Source of the DNA: Streptomyces sennicomposti
GTDB lineage: Bacteria; Actinomycetota; Actinomycetes; Streptomycetales; Streptomycetaceae
Length of the DNA stretch: 64,000 nt
Direction: 5' to 3'
Assembly (NCBI RefSeq): GCF_019890635.1
Contig: NZ_JAIOAB010000027.1
Coordinates: forward strand, 1-64,000
Numbering within the stretch: position 1 is the stretch's first letter; each line of letters opens with the position of its first letter. A model generated the notes under the pieces. It did not search any database, was not told where the DNA came from, and worked only from the letters and a program-made list of their open reading frames with translations. Shown here piece by piece: positions 28,843 to 37,696 of this stretch. Both the position numbers and the translations under genes were made by a program.

Positions 28843-28857
28843 TATCTGAGATAACCT
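28843..28857 (+). promoter_or_regulatory. Palindromic operator overlapping a leaderless promoter
   Basis: TATCTGAGATA at 28843-28853 is a palindrome around a single central G, nested in ATCTCA-TATC-TGAGAT. TAACCT at 28852-28857 is a likely -10, ending seven bases before the ATG of the next gene. That gene lacks a ribosome site, so the transcript is probably leaderless. The overlap predicts repression of that promoter, perhaps by its own HTH domain. Confidence 0.5.
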
Positions 28858-28864
28858 CAACCTC

Positions 28865-30394
28865 ATGGCAGACGACTACCTCGTACGCATCGGCAAGCTC
28901 ATCCGTGACGCCCGGCAGCACCGCGGCTGGACGCAGGCGCAGCTCGCCGAAGCGCTCGGCACCAGTCAGAGCGCCGTCAATCGCATCGAGCGCGGCAACC
29001 AGAACATCAGCCTTGAGATGATCGCCCGTATCGGCGAGGCCCTGGACAGCGAGATCGTGTCATTGGGCTACGCGGGCCCCATGCATCTGAGGGTGGTCGG
29101 CGGCCGTCGGCTGTCCGGCGCGATCGACGTGAAGACGAGCAAGAACGCGTGTGTCGCGCTGCTGTGCGCCTCGCTGCTCAACCGGGGGCGCACGGTGCTG
29201 CGCCGGGTGGCGCGCATCGAGGAGGTCTACCGCCTCCTGGAGGTGCTGGGCTCCATCGGCGTCCGCACCCGCTGGATCAACGACGGCACCGACCTGGAGA
29301 TCGTGCCGCCGGCCGACCTCGACCTCGACGCCATCGACGCCGAGGCGGCCGTCCGCACCCGCTCCATCATCATGTTCCTCGGCCCGCTGCTGCACCGCAT
29401 GGACCGCTTCAAGCTGCCCTACGCCGGCGGCTGCGACCTCGGCACCCGCACCATCGAGCCGCACATGATCGCGCTGCGCCGGTTCGGGCTGGACGTGGCG
29501 GCGACCGAGGGGCAGTACCACGCGGTGGTGGACCGGGCGGTGCGCCCGGACCGGCCGATCGTGCTGACCGAGCGCGGCGACACGGTGACCGAGAACGCGC
29601 TGCTGGCGGCGGCCCGCCACGACGGCGTGACCGTCATCCGCAACGCCTCCAGCAACTACATGGTCCAGGACCTGTGCTTCTTCCTGGAGGCCCTCGGGGT
29701 GCGGGTCGAGGGCATCGGCACCACCACGCTCACCGTGCACGGCGTGCCGGTCATCGACGTGGACGTGGACTACTCCCCCTCCGAGGATCCGGTCGAGGCG
29801 ATGAGCCTGCTCGCCGCGGCGGTCGTCACCGAGTCCGAGCTGACGGTGCGCCGGGTGCCGATCGAGTTCCTGGAGATCGAGCTGGCGGTGCTGGAGGAGA
29901 TGGGGCTCGACCACGACCGCAGCCCCGAGTACTTCGCGGACAACGGCCGCACCCGGCTCACCGACCTCACGGTGCGGCCCTCCAAGCTGGAGGCGCCGAT
30001 CGACAAGATCCACCCGATGCCGTTCCCCGGCCTGAACATCGACAACGTCCCGTTCTTCGCGGCGATCGCGGCCACCGCGCAGGGCAAGACCCTGATCCAC
30101 GACTGGGTCTACGACAACCGCGCGATCTACCTGACCGACCTCAACCGCCTCGGCGGCCGCCTCCAGCTCCTCGACCCGCACCGGGTCCTGGTCGAGGGCC
30201 CGACCCGCTGGCGCGCCGCCGAGATGATGTGCCCGCCGGCCCTGCGCCCCGCGGTCGTCGTCCTGCTGGCGATGATGGCCGCCGAGGGCACCTCGGTCCT
30301 GCGCAACGTCTACGTCATCAACCGCGGCTACGAGGACCTGGCGGAACGCCTGAACTCGATCGGGGCGCAGATCGATATCTTCCGGGACATCTGA
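28865..30394 (+). CDS. UDP-N-acetylglucosamine 1-carboxyvinyltransferase (MurA family) with N-terminal XRE HTH domain
   Basis: A 509-residue fusion. Residues 5-68 are an XRE/Cro helix-turn-helix (IRDARQHRGWTQAQLAEALG, then TSQSAVNRIERG). From about 75 on it is an EPSP-synthase/MurA fold. The catalytic loop cysteine is Cys190 in AGGCDLGTRTIEPH, and the conserved lysine and asparagine lie in KTSKNA. True MurA (about 420 residues) adds enolpyruvate to UDP-GlcNAc; here the active-site residues are kept, so enzyme activity is possible, but the HTH implies a sensory or regulatory role. S. coelicolor has a second, HTH-free MurA elsewhere. No Shine-Dalgarno precedes the ATG, consistent with a leaderless mRNA. 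Confidence 0.9.
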   Translation: MADDYLVRIGKLIRDARQHRGWTQAQLAEALGTSQSAVNRIERGNQNISLEMIARIGEALDSEIVSLGYAGPMHLRVVGGRRLSGAIDVKTSKNACVALLCASLLNRGRTVLRRVARIEEVYRLLEVLGSIGVRTRWINDGTDLEIVPPADLDLDAIDAEAAVRTRSIIMFLGPLLHRMDRFKLPYAGGCDLGTRTIEPHMIALRRFGLDVAATEGQYHAVVDRAVRPDRPIVLTERGDTVTENALLAAARHDGVTVIRNASSNYMVQDLCFFLEALGVRVEGIGTTTLTVHGVPVIDVDVDYSPSEDPVEAMSLLAAAVVTESELTVRRVPIEFLEIELAVLEEMGLDHDRSPEYFADNGRTRLTDLTVRPSKLEAPIDKIHPMPFPGLNIDNVPFFAAIAATAQGKTLIHDWVYDNRAIYLTDLNRLGGRLQLLDPHRVLVEGPTRWRAAEMMCPPALRPAVVVLLAMMAAEGTSVLRNVYVINRGYEDLAERLNSIGAQIDIFRDI

Positions 30395-30434
30395 GGGTTC
30401 CGGGACATCCAGGACGTCTGGGCGGTCCGGCGCC

Positions 30435-30464
30435 GTCGGCCCGGGTCGGCGGGCCCGGGCCGAC
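30435..30464. terminator. Hairpin after the HTH-MurA gene
   Basis: GTCGGCCCGGG and CCCGGGCCGAC form a perfect 11-bp stem with an eight-base loop, 41 bases beyond the stop and 49 bases before the next start codon. Confidence 0.7.
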
Positions 30465-30512
30465 GCCATGGGATGATGACGGGCGCACCGATCATCTCGG
30501 CTTGGAGGACGG

Positions 30513-31385
30513 GTGGCCGTACAGCGGATCTCGACCCGCAATGCCCGTTTCCAGCAGCTGCAGACGTTGCTCGGCAACCGCACCAAGCGGGGGCGCGCCC
30601 GGGAGTTCCTGGTCCAGGGCGTGCGGCCGATCACGATGGCCGTGGACCACGGCTGGACCGTCCGGTCCCTGCTCTACGACGCCGACCGCCCGCTCTCCCG
30701 CTGGGCCGAGGACCTGCTGCGCCGCACCGACGCCGAACGCGTCGCGATGGCGCCGCGGTTGCTCGCGGAGCTGAGCGAGAAGGCGGACGGGGCGGCGGAG
30801 GTGCTGGCGGTCGTCGCGATGGAGCCGGACGACCTGTCGCGGATCGCGGTCCACGACGGCTTCCTCGGTCTGCTCTTCGACCGGCCGACGCAGCCCGGCA
30901 ACATCGGCAGCATCGTGCGCTCGGCGGACGCGTTCGGCGCCGACGGCCTCATCGTGACGGGGCACGCCGCCGACCCCTACGACCCCAAGTCGGTGCGCGC
31001 CTCCACGGGTTCCTTCTTCGCGGTGCCCGTGGTGCGCAGCCCCTCGCACCACGAGGTCGTGGAGTGGCTGGCGAAGGAGCGCGCCCAGGGGCGGCCGGTG
31101 GCCGTCGTCGGCACGGACGAGGACGGGGAGGCCGACGTCTCGGAGTTCGACCTGACCCAGCCGGTCCTCCTGCTGATCGGCAACGAGACCGCGGGCCTCA
31201 GCGCGGCCTGGCGCGACCTCTGCGACCACGTGGTCAGCATCCCGATGACCGGCTCGGCCAGCTCCCTGAACGCGTCCAACGCCGCCGCCGTCGTCCTCTA
31301 CGAGGCCCGCCGCCAACGCCTCCTCGCCCGGCGCTCGCGGGCGACGACGGGGATCGCGGCGCAGCGGACTCACGCGGCGCGGTGA
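30513..31385 (+). CDS. SpoU/TrmH-family RNA 2'-O-methyltransferase
   Basis: A 290-residue SPOUT methyltransferase that transfers a methyl group from SAM to a ribose 2'-OH of rRNA or tRNA. An N-terminal substrate-binding domain (about residues 1-110, with REFLVQGVRPI) precedes the knotted SPOUT domain. The three SpoU motifs are present: motif 1 in PGNIGSIVRSADAFG, motif 2 in LLIGNETAGLS and motif 3 in SIPMTGSASSLNASNAAAV. The GTG start follows GGAGG by about six bases. It is preceded by a hairpin, so it has its own transcript. The exact target nucleotide cannot be read from sequence. Confidence 0.9.
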   Translation: MAVQRISTRNARFQQLQTLLGNRTKRGRAREFLVQGVRPITMAVDHGWTVRSLLYDADRPLSRWAEDLLRRTDAERVAMAPRLLAELSEKADGAAEVLAVVAMEPDDLSRIAVHDGFLGLLFDRPTQPGNIGSIVRSADAFGADGLIVTGHAADPYDPKSVRASTGSFFAVPVVRSPSHHEVVEWLAKERAQGRPVAVVGTDEDGEADVSEFDLTQPVLLLIGNETAGLSAAWRDLCDHVVSIPMTGSASSLNASNAAAVVLYEARRQRLLARRSRATTGIAAQRTHAAR

Positions 31386-31479
31386 GCGCCCGGTTCCGGC
31401 GCGGACAACACATGCCGATCCGGCACGGCTCGGGGGGCCGCGCCCCGAGGTGAGCGGCGGCTCCCCCTCCGCCCACGCG

Positions 31480-31926
31480 TCACCGGACGTCCGCGGACAT
31501 GTCGGCGGCTGCGGTCGCGGTCTTCGCCGCCGCCGCCGGTCGAAGGGTCCGCCCGGGTCGTACGAGTGCGGTGGCGGTGGAGGCCAGGGCGGGAACCGCC
31601 GCCGCCACGAAGCACACGGGCAGGGACAGCTGTCCCAGGAGCAGGCCCACGGTCGTGGTCCCGCCGGAACTGCCCGCGTTGAAAGCGCCGTTGACCCAGG
31701 TTCCGGCCTGGATGCGCGTCTTGTCCGTGGCGCACTCGTCCGCGACGAGGTAGGCCGTCGACAGGGCCGGCAGGACCCGCCGGGGTCCTCGCCGGTCGAG
31801 CAGTCGGGCGCGCAGTGGGGCCAGGAAGTACGAGAAGCGGCCGACGGTGGCCGCAGCGAAGGTGCGCAGCGCACAGGGCTGGCGCACCACCGCTGCATAC
31901 GAAGGTTTTCGCGCAGGGGAAGGCAT
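31480..31926 (-). pseudogene. Remnant of an MFS transporter with internal in-frame deletions
   Basis: The 148-residue frame starts like a streptomycete MFS protein (AVVRQPCALRTFAAATVGRF). It then jumps to a loop motif, RARLLDRRGPRR, normally about 60 residues further on. After a short AYLV segment it jumps again to TRIQAGTWVNGAFNAGSSGG, a sequence typical of the last third. The tail has two hydrophobic helices and ends in alanine-rich sequence. A full transporter has about 400 residues and 12 helices; only three or four remain. The frame stays open because both losses are in frame. I infer decay of a once complete gene; a small expressed membrane protein cannot be excluded. Confidence 0.65.
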
Positions 31927-32299
31927 AGGACGTTCCTCATCGGATGTGGCACGCGTACGCGCGCCGGAAGCAGGCCGAAGACGGCGCAGCCTTGATCCGC
32001 GGCAGGGCGGAGGCTGTCTTTCGGTCTACGCGCGGAGGAGGAACATGCCGGGACCATAGCAGCAGGGCCCGTCTCCATCAGGAACTCACGGGCCGCAGGC
32101 GGGGAAGGGCTCCCGCGGCGGTCAGGCCGGGGAGCCCTTCGGTGAGGCTGTGCCGGTGGTGGTGGAGGAGAAGACGGTCACCGGCAGGTGTGCCGTGTCA
32201 GCCCCCGGTCAGGGGGTGACCCCGGTCGGGGGGTGACCCCGGTCGAGGGGTGGCGCCCCGCCAGGGGACGGTCCCCGGCCAAGGGGTGGTCACGCCTGG
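31927..32299. other. Intergenic region between the MFS remnant and sodF
   Basis: This 373-base gap has no supported gene. It contains a four-codon frame at 32045 behind a perfect GGAGGAGG, probably coincidental, and a three-copy 17-bp tandem repeat at 32204-32254. Confidence 0.55.
32204..32254. repeat. Three tandem 17-bp units downstream of sodF
   Basis: Units beginning CCCGGTC lie at 32204, 32221 and 32238. The first two differ at one position and the third at a few. They follow the sodF stop by 46 bases on the minus strand, where termination might be expected. Confidence 0.8.
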
Positions 32300-32941
32300 T
32301 CAGGGGGCGAGGAGGAGGCTGTTGCCGCGCTCCTTGGCGGTGGCGTAGCGCTTGGCCACGTCCTGCCAGTTGACGACCTGCCACATGGCCTCGATGAAGT
32401 CCACCTTCTGGTTCTTGTACTGCAGGTAGAAGGCGTGCTCCCAGGCGTCGAAGACCAGGATCGGGGTGGAGCCCTGGCCGACGTTGCCCTGGTGGTCGTA
32501 GACCTGCTCGACGATCAGGCGGCCGCTCAGCGGCTCGTAGGCGAGGACGCCCCAGCCCGAACCCTGGGTGGTGGCCGCCGCCTTGGACAGCTGAGCCTTG
32601 AAGCCGGCGAAGGAGCCGAAGGACTCGGCGATGGCGTCGGCCAGCTCGCCCACGCCGTCCTTCTCGTGCGGCTCGCCGCCGCCGTCGCCGGTCATGTTGT
32701 GCCAGTAGATGGAGTGCAGGATGTGCCCGGAGAGGTGGAACGCGAGGTTCTTCTCCAGGCCGTTGATCGAGCCCCACGACTCCTTGTCCCGCGCCTCCGC
32801 GAGCTGCTCCAGCGTGTCGTTCGCGCCCTTCACGTACGCCGCGTGGTGCTTGTCGTGGTGCAGCTCGATGATCTCGGGGCTGATGACCGGGGCCAGCGCC
32901 GCGTAGTCGTACGGAAGCTCGGGGAGCGTGTAAAGCGCCAT
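32300..32941 (-). CDS. sodF: Superoxide dismutase, Fe/Mn(Zn) family
   Basis: A 213-residue cytosolic enzyme that converts superoxide to peroxide and oxygen. Metal ligands are His28 in LHHDKHHAAYV, a histidine in HLSGHILHSIYW, and the Asp and His in DAWEHAFY. It is a full-length Fe/Mn-type SOD, in streptomycetes usually iron- or iron-zinc-containing and the alternative to the nickel enzyme. The ATG has AAGGAGGAC eight bases upstream. The promoter overlaps a candidate Nur site, so repression by nickel is predicted. It is monocistronic and divergent from the cobalamin gene cobH. Confidence 0.94.
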   Translation of the reverse strand: MALYTLPELPYDYAALAPVISPEIIELHHDKHHAAYVKGANDTLEQLAEARDKESWGSINGLEKNLAFHLSGHILHSIYWHNMTGDGGGEPHEKDGVGELADAIAESFGSFAGFKAQLSKAAATTQGSGWGVLAYEPLSGRLIVEQVYDHQGNVGQGSTPILVFDAWEHAFYLQYKNQKVDFIEAMWQVVNWQDVAKRYATAKERGNSLLLAP

Positions 32942-32958
32942 GTCCGGCGTCCTCCTTA

Positions 32959-32992
32959 TTGCCAATGGTATGCAGCTGCACGCTAACAGCAA
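32959..32992 (-). promoter_or_regulatory. sodF promoter with candidate Nur (nickel) box
   Basis: On the minus strand TTGCTG (32992-32987) and TACCAT (32970-32965) are spaced by 16 bases. On the plus strand TTGCCA-N5-ATGCAG (32959-32975) matches 9 of 12 positions of the Nur box TTGCAA-N5-TTGCAA and covers the -10. A TGCAGCTGCA palindrome lies beside it. Confidence 0.55.
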
Positions 32993-33078
32993 GAACGGTA
33001 ACGCGCCGTCGGACGATGGGCCTAGGACCCCCTCCCGTGTCGGCGCGGCCCCATCCCGGCCTCGGTATGCTCGCCGCC

Positions 33079-33162
33079 ATGTCCACGGCTGATCTCCGTC
33101 CGACCCGGCGGCGAAGAGACCCGAGCCGCACGACGACCGGGAGCGGCGGGAAGAGCGCGTGA
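33079..33162 (+). CDS. Possible 27-residue leader ORF ahead of cobH
   Basis: The ATG at 33079 lies seven bases after a good -10, TATGCT (33066-33071), so a leaderless transcript would start on it. The 27-codon frame encodes a basic peptide (LRPTRRRRDPSR) and its TGA overlaps the cobH GTG in GTGA, implying coupled translation. No homologue is known to me. It may be only a translated leader that feeds ribosomes to cobH, which has no strong ribosome site of its own. Confidence 0.35.
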   Translation: MSTADLRPTRRRRDPSRTTTGSGGKSA

Positions 33163-33794
33163 CGAGCTACGACTACGAGAAGGACGGCGCGGCCATCTAC
33201 CGCCGGTCCTTCGCCACCATCCGCGCCGAGGCGGACCTCGCGGGCCTGCCCGCCGACGTCGCCCGGGTGGCGGTGCGGATGATCCACGCCTGCGGCATGG
33301 TCGATCTCGTCCGCGACCTCGCCCACACCCCGGCCGTCGTGGCCCGCGCCCGCGAGGCGCTGCGCGCCGGGGCGCCGATCCTGTGCGATGTGCGGATGGT
33401 GGCCAGCGGCATCACCCGGGGGCGGCTGCCCGCCGGCAACGAGGTGCTGTGCACCCTCTCCGACCCGGCCGTCCCGGAGCTGGCCGCCGAGCTCGGCACC
33501 ACGCGCAGCGCCGCCGCGCTGGAGCTGTGGCGGGACCGGCTGGAGGGCGCCGTGGTCGCGGTCGGCAACGCGCCCACCGCCCTGTTCCGGCTGCTGGAGA
33601 TGATCGACGAGGGCGCGCCCCGGCCCGCCGCCGTCATCGGCGTCCCGGTCGGCTTCGTCGGGGCCGCCGAGTCCAAGGACGCGCTGATCGCCCACCCCGC
33701 GGGCCTCGACCATCTGGTCGTACGCGGCCGTCGCGGGGGCAGCGCCATCGCCGCCGCCGCGGTGAACGCCATCGCGAGCGAGTCGGAGGTGTGA
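33159..33794 (+). CDS. cobH: Precorrin-8X methylmutase
   Basis: A 211-residue CobH/CbiC enzyme of cobalamin synthesis. It moves the C-11 methyl group of precorrin-8X to C-12 to give hydrogenobyrinic acid. The catalytic His43, same number as in the Pseudomonas denitrificans enzyme, is in MIHACGM. The region DVRMVASGITRGRLPAGNEV and the substrate-binding IGVPVGFVGAAESK are intact. It stands apart from other cob genes, which are not in the window. The GTG start overlaps a short upstream frame. It is divergent from sodF. Confidence 0.92.
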   Translation: MTSYDYEKDGAAIYRRSFATIRAEADLAGLPADVARVAVRMIHACGMVDLVRDLAHTPAVVARAREALRAGAPILCDVRMVASGITRGRLPAGNEVLCTLSDPAVPELAAELGTTRSAAALELWRDRLEGAVVAVGNAPTALFRLLEMIDEGAPRPAAVIGVPVGFVGAAESKDALIAHPAGLDHLVVRGRRGGSAIAAAAVNAIASESEV

Positions 33795-33821
33795 GGGGGC
33801 GGTCGTGACGGGCGCACGCCC

Positions 33822-33838
33822 ACCGTCCGACGGACGGT
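33822..33838. terminator. Inverted repeat between convergent cobH and ATP-grasp genes
   Basis: ACCGTCCG-A-CGGACGGT has perfect 8-bp arms. It is 28 bases after the cobH stop and may end transcription from that side; the one-base centre means fewer pairs form in a real loop. Confidence 0.45.
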
Positions 33839-33931
33839 CGCTGCTCCTTCCGGGGGGTCGGCGTGCGGTGTCGGGACATCCCGCCTCCCCCCGTCGCGCC
33901 CCGCACACCCGCGCCGTCCGGGTGTCAGGCG

Positions 33932-34774
33932 TCAGGCGCCCGCGCCCGCGCCCGCGCCCGCGCTCGACAGGGTCAGGGCCGCCAGGGCCTGCGGGGCGCC
34001 CGGCTGGTCGCGGACCCCGGGGAAGGCGTTGACGTCCACGATCAGCGGGACGCCGTCGCCCCGGTCGATGACGTCCACGCCGTAGACGTCCAGGGCGAAC
34101 ACCTCGCCGACCCGGTGGACCAGGGCGGTCCAGCCGGGCGGCAGGCTGTCGGGGGCGAGCGGCCGTGTGGGGCCGCGGCCGCCGGGTGAGAGTTCGGAGC
34201 GGCGCAGGGCCGTGAAGACGCGGTCCCCGATCGCCCACAGTTTGTGGTCCCAGCCGCTGTTGGGCGCGAACTCCTGCACCACGACCGGCTCTTCGGGGTG
34301 CGCGGCGGCCAGCTCGCGCAGCTGCGCGGCGCTGTCCACGCGGGTCACCAGATCGTGCTTGCGGCTGTGCCGGCTCTTGACCACCACCGGTCCGGGGAGG
34401 CCGGAACGGCCGTCCCGCCCCTGCGCGTCCGCGCATTCGGCGCATTCGGCGAGCGTGGGGTAGGTGCGGGTGGCCGCGAACGGCAGGCCGGCCCGCCGGG
34501 CCTGCTCCGCCATCGCCGTACGGTCCTGGCACAGCTCGGTCGCGGCGGCCGAGTTCAGCACCCGGGCGCCGCGCCGTTCCAGCGCGCGGGCGAGGGAGAT
34601 CGCCCGCGGCGTGCGCGCCTTGAGCAGATACACGTCGGCGGGGCCCTCGGGCGGCTCCGGGGGTTCGGCGGTCGCCGGGTCCAGCGTCTGCACCGTGTGC
34701 TCGGCGGCGAGCAGCGCGGTGGTCGCGGCCAGCAGCGGGTGGGCGGGGTCGGAGGTGATCAGGCCGATCCTCAT
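33932..34774 (-). CDS. ATP-grasp protein, ITPK/RimK-like (second of tandem pair)
   Basis: A 280-residue ATP-grasp enzyme that would activate a carboxylate or phosphorylate an alcohol using ATP. An N-terminal pre-ATP-grasp domain (RIGLITSDPAHPLLAATTAL) leads to VVVKSRHSRKHD with the ATP-binding lysine. Then come DHKLWAIGDRVFTALRRSEL and the metal site IVDVNAFPGV. The last two resemble the KVxVVG and DINAFPGY motifs of inositol-phosphate kinases. The ATG at 34774 has GAGGAG five bases upstream; an ATG at 34786 that overlaps the upstream stop is an alternative. A hexanucleotide repeat gives the tail GAGAGAGA. It is translationally linked to a paralogue. Substrate unknown. Confidence 0.8.
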   Translation of the reverse strand: MRIGLITSDPAHPLLAATTALLAAEHTVQTLDPATAEPPEPPEGPADVYLLKARTPRAISLARALERRGARVLNSAAATELCQDRTAMAEQARRAGLPFAATRTYPTLAECAECADAQGRDGRSGLPGPVVVKSRHSRKHDLVTRVDSAAQLRELAAAHPEEPVVVQEFAPNSGWDHKLWAIGDRVFTALRRSELSPGGRGPTRPLAPDSLPPGWTALVHRVGEVFALDVYGVDVIDRGDGVPLIVDVNAFPGVRDQPGAPQALAALTLSSAGAGAGAGA

Positions 34775-34782
34775 ACGGCTCC

Positions 34783-35808
34783 TCATCCGGCCTTGCCCGC
34801 CGGCACGGGAACCTGCGCCGCCTGGCCGGCACGCCGCGCCGACCCGGCCGCCGGGCCCTGCGACGCGGAAGCCCCGGCCGCCCCGGCCGGCGACCCGGCG
34901 TCTCCGGCGGGCGGTACGGCCGTTCCGGCCGCCTCGGCCGCCCCGCGCTGTTCGGGCATCCGCGGCCGCACGGGCTCGGCCGGTTCGGCGGTCCGGGCGC
35001 CGCGGGCGGCCAGGGCGAGCACGGCGCGGGCCACCCGCGCGGTGGCGTCGGGGACCTGGCGGAAACTGGGGAAGTCGTTGACGTCGACCACCACGGGGCC
35101 GTCCGGTCCCAGCACCACGTCCACGCCGTACAGGTCGAGGCCGTAGACCACCCCGGCCTGGGCGGCGACGGCGGCCACCTCGTCCGACAGCGGCACCCGG
35201 CGTTCGGGCGCCGCGTGGTCGGGGTGGAGCGGGGAGCGGCGCTCGGTCGCGTACAGCTCGCCGCCGACGCCGTACACCTTGATGTCCACGCCCGAGTTGG
35301 GGATGTAGGGCTGGGCGATGAGCAGGCCCTCGCCGGCCAGTTCGGGGGCGAGCGCGGCGAGCCGGTCCGGCGATCGCACCAGGTGCACGGCCCGTCCGGA
35401 GCTGCCGTCGGCGGGCTTGACCACGATCGGGTACTCCGACTCCGGTATCTGCGCGAGGAGTTCGGGTCCGGCCGCCGCGTAGGTCGGCGGCAGCGGGAGC
35501 CCGCGGCCGCGGCCGATCGCCGCCGCCAGCGCCTTGTCCCGGACGCCGCGGATCGAGCGGGCGTCGTTGATGGTCGTCGTCCCGGCCGCGGCGGCGGCCT
35601 CCAGCAGGGTGAGGCCCGGGCCGCCGGAGACCGTCTTGAGCACCCACGCGTCATGGGCGGCGTCCTGCAGCGCCTCCGTCATGCGCAGCAGGGCGCCGCC
35701 CGGCCGCAGTACGTCCACCTGGTGTCCCCAGGACGTCAGTTGGCGGATCACCTCGACCGGCATGCCGTCGTGGCGGTACTGCTCCTCCACCAGAAAGCAG
35801 AGCTTCAT
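34783..35808 (-). CDS. ATP-grasp protein, ITPK/RimK-like (first of tandem pair)
   Basis: A 341-residue paralogue of the next gene. The start LCFLVEEQYRHDGMPVEVIR opens a pre-ATP-grasp fold. The ATP-grasp core shows YPIVVKPADGSSGRAVH, PYIPNSGVDIKVYGVGGEL and the metal-binding VVDVNDFPSFRQV. About 70 C-terminal residues are Ala/Pro/Gly-rich and probably disordered. The substrate is unknown; peptide-like ligation and inositol-phosphate-like phosphorylation are both compatible. The ATG is the first methionine that gives the expected fold, though its ribosome site is weak. A 14-bp-arm inverted repeat lies 48 bases upstream and probably controls the pair. Confidence 0.8.
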   Translation of the reverse strand: MKLCFLVEEQYRHDGMPVEVIRQLTSWGHQVDVLRPGGALLRMTEALQDAAHDAWVLKTVSGGPGLTLLEAAAAAGTTTINDARSIRGVRDKALAAAIGRGRGLPLPPTYAAAGPELLAQIPESEYPIVVKPADGSSGRAVHLVRSPDRLAALAPELAGEGLLIAQPYIPNSGVDIKVYGVGGELYATERRSPLHPDHAAPERRVPLSDEVAAVAAQAGVVYGLDLYGVDVVLGPDGPVVVDVNDFPSFRQVPDATARVARAVLALAARGARTAEPAEPVRPRMPEQRGAAEAAGTAVPPAGDAGSPAGAAGASASQGPAAGSARRAGQAAQVPVPAGKAG

Positions 35809-35855
35809 CGATCTACCCCGACCCTCCGGACGCCCGCCCTCGTCGTCCGGCATTC

Positions 35856-35887
35856 CATGACGTCCTGTGGCGACACAGGATGTCATG
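35856..35887. promoter_or_regulatory. Long inverted repeat ahead of the ATP-grasp pair
   Basis: CATGACGTCCTGTG and CACAGGATGTCATG are 14-bp arms with one mismatch and a four-base centre (GCGA). It lies in the divergent gap before the ATP-grasp operon and the flavoprotein gene. Size and symmetry suggest a dimeric repressor site. Confidence 0.6.
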
Positions 35888-35968
35888 CCCGCCTCGGGAC
35901 GCGCCGGGCGGCGGCCGGGGCGTCGAACAGCCTTGCCGAGTGGGCCAGATGGCGAGGGGCCGCCGCGT

Positions 35969-36049
35969 GGTACGTCACGTACCGGACCGGGTCGCGCGCC
36001 GCACCCGCCTCCCCCGCCGCCGGGTCCACTGCGCCGTACGTCACGTGCC
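35969..36049. promoter_or_regulatory. Repeated TACGTCACGT elements upstream of the flavoprotein gene
   Basis: GTACGTCACGT occurs at 35970-35980 and again at 36036-36046; both are followed by a purine and CC. The first copy is part of the inverted repeat GGTACG-TCA-CGTACC. A further GTGACGT lies at 36088, close to the start codon. These may be binding sites for a regulator of the following gene. Confidence 0.45.
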
Positions 36050-36096
36050 GCCCGGGTTCGTTGCGCGGGGCCGCGGCATCCCGCAGAGTGACGTGC

Positions 36097-37503
<1,407 letters not shown>

Positions 37504-37542
37504 GGCCCCGCGGCGGGCCGGGGGCGTGGCGGCGGCCCCGGG

Positions 37543-37640
37543 GCGGTCGCGAGCCCCGAGGCAGTCGGGAGTCCCGGAGGCGGTCGGGAGTCCCGGGGAC
37601 GGGGTCGGGAGTCCCGGGGACGGTCGCGAGCCCCGCAGGG
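37543..37640. repeat. Minisatellite-like tandem repeat, about five units of 18-21 bp
   Basis: Degenerate units of the form GCGGTCGGGAGTCCCGGGGA run from 37543 to about 37640 between lpdA and the DUF488 gene. Each unit is itself a partial palindrome (GGGAGTCCC, or GCGAGCCCC), so the array could form repeated hairpins in RNA. Confidence 0.75.
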
Positions 37641-37664
37641 CACCGGCGGCCCCAGCGGTGCGGC

Positions 37665-37696
37665 GGGGTGCGGCGGGCTCGGGGTGCGGCGGGCTC
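37665..37696. repeat. Exact 16-bp tandem duplication
   Basis: GGGGTGCGGCGGGCTC occurs twice in direct succession (37665-37680 and 37681-37696), followed by runs of G. The surrounding 37504-37796 has no supported gene. Confidence 0.85.

Noticed and set aside
32045..32062. Four-codon frame behind GGAGGAGG
   Set aside because: Too short to be called a gene and no partner frame downstream; probably chance.
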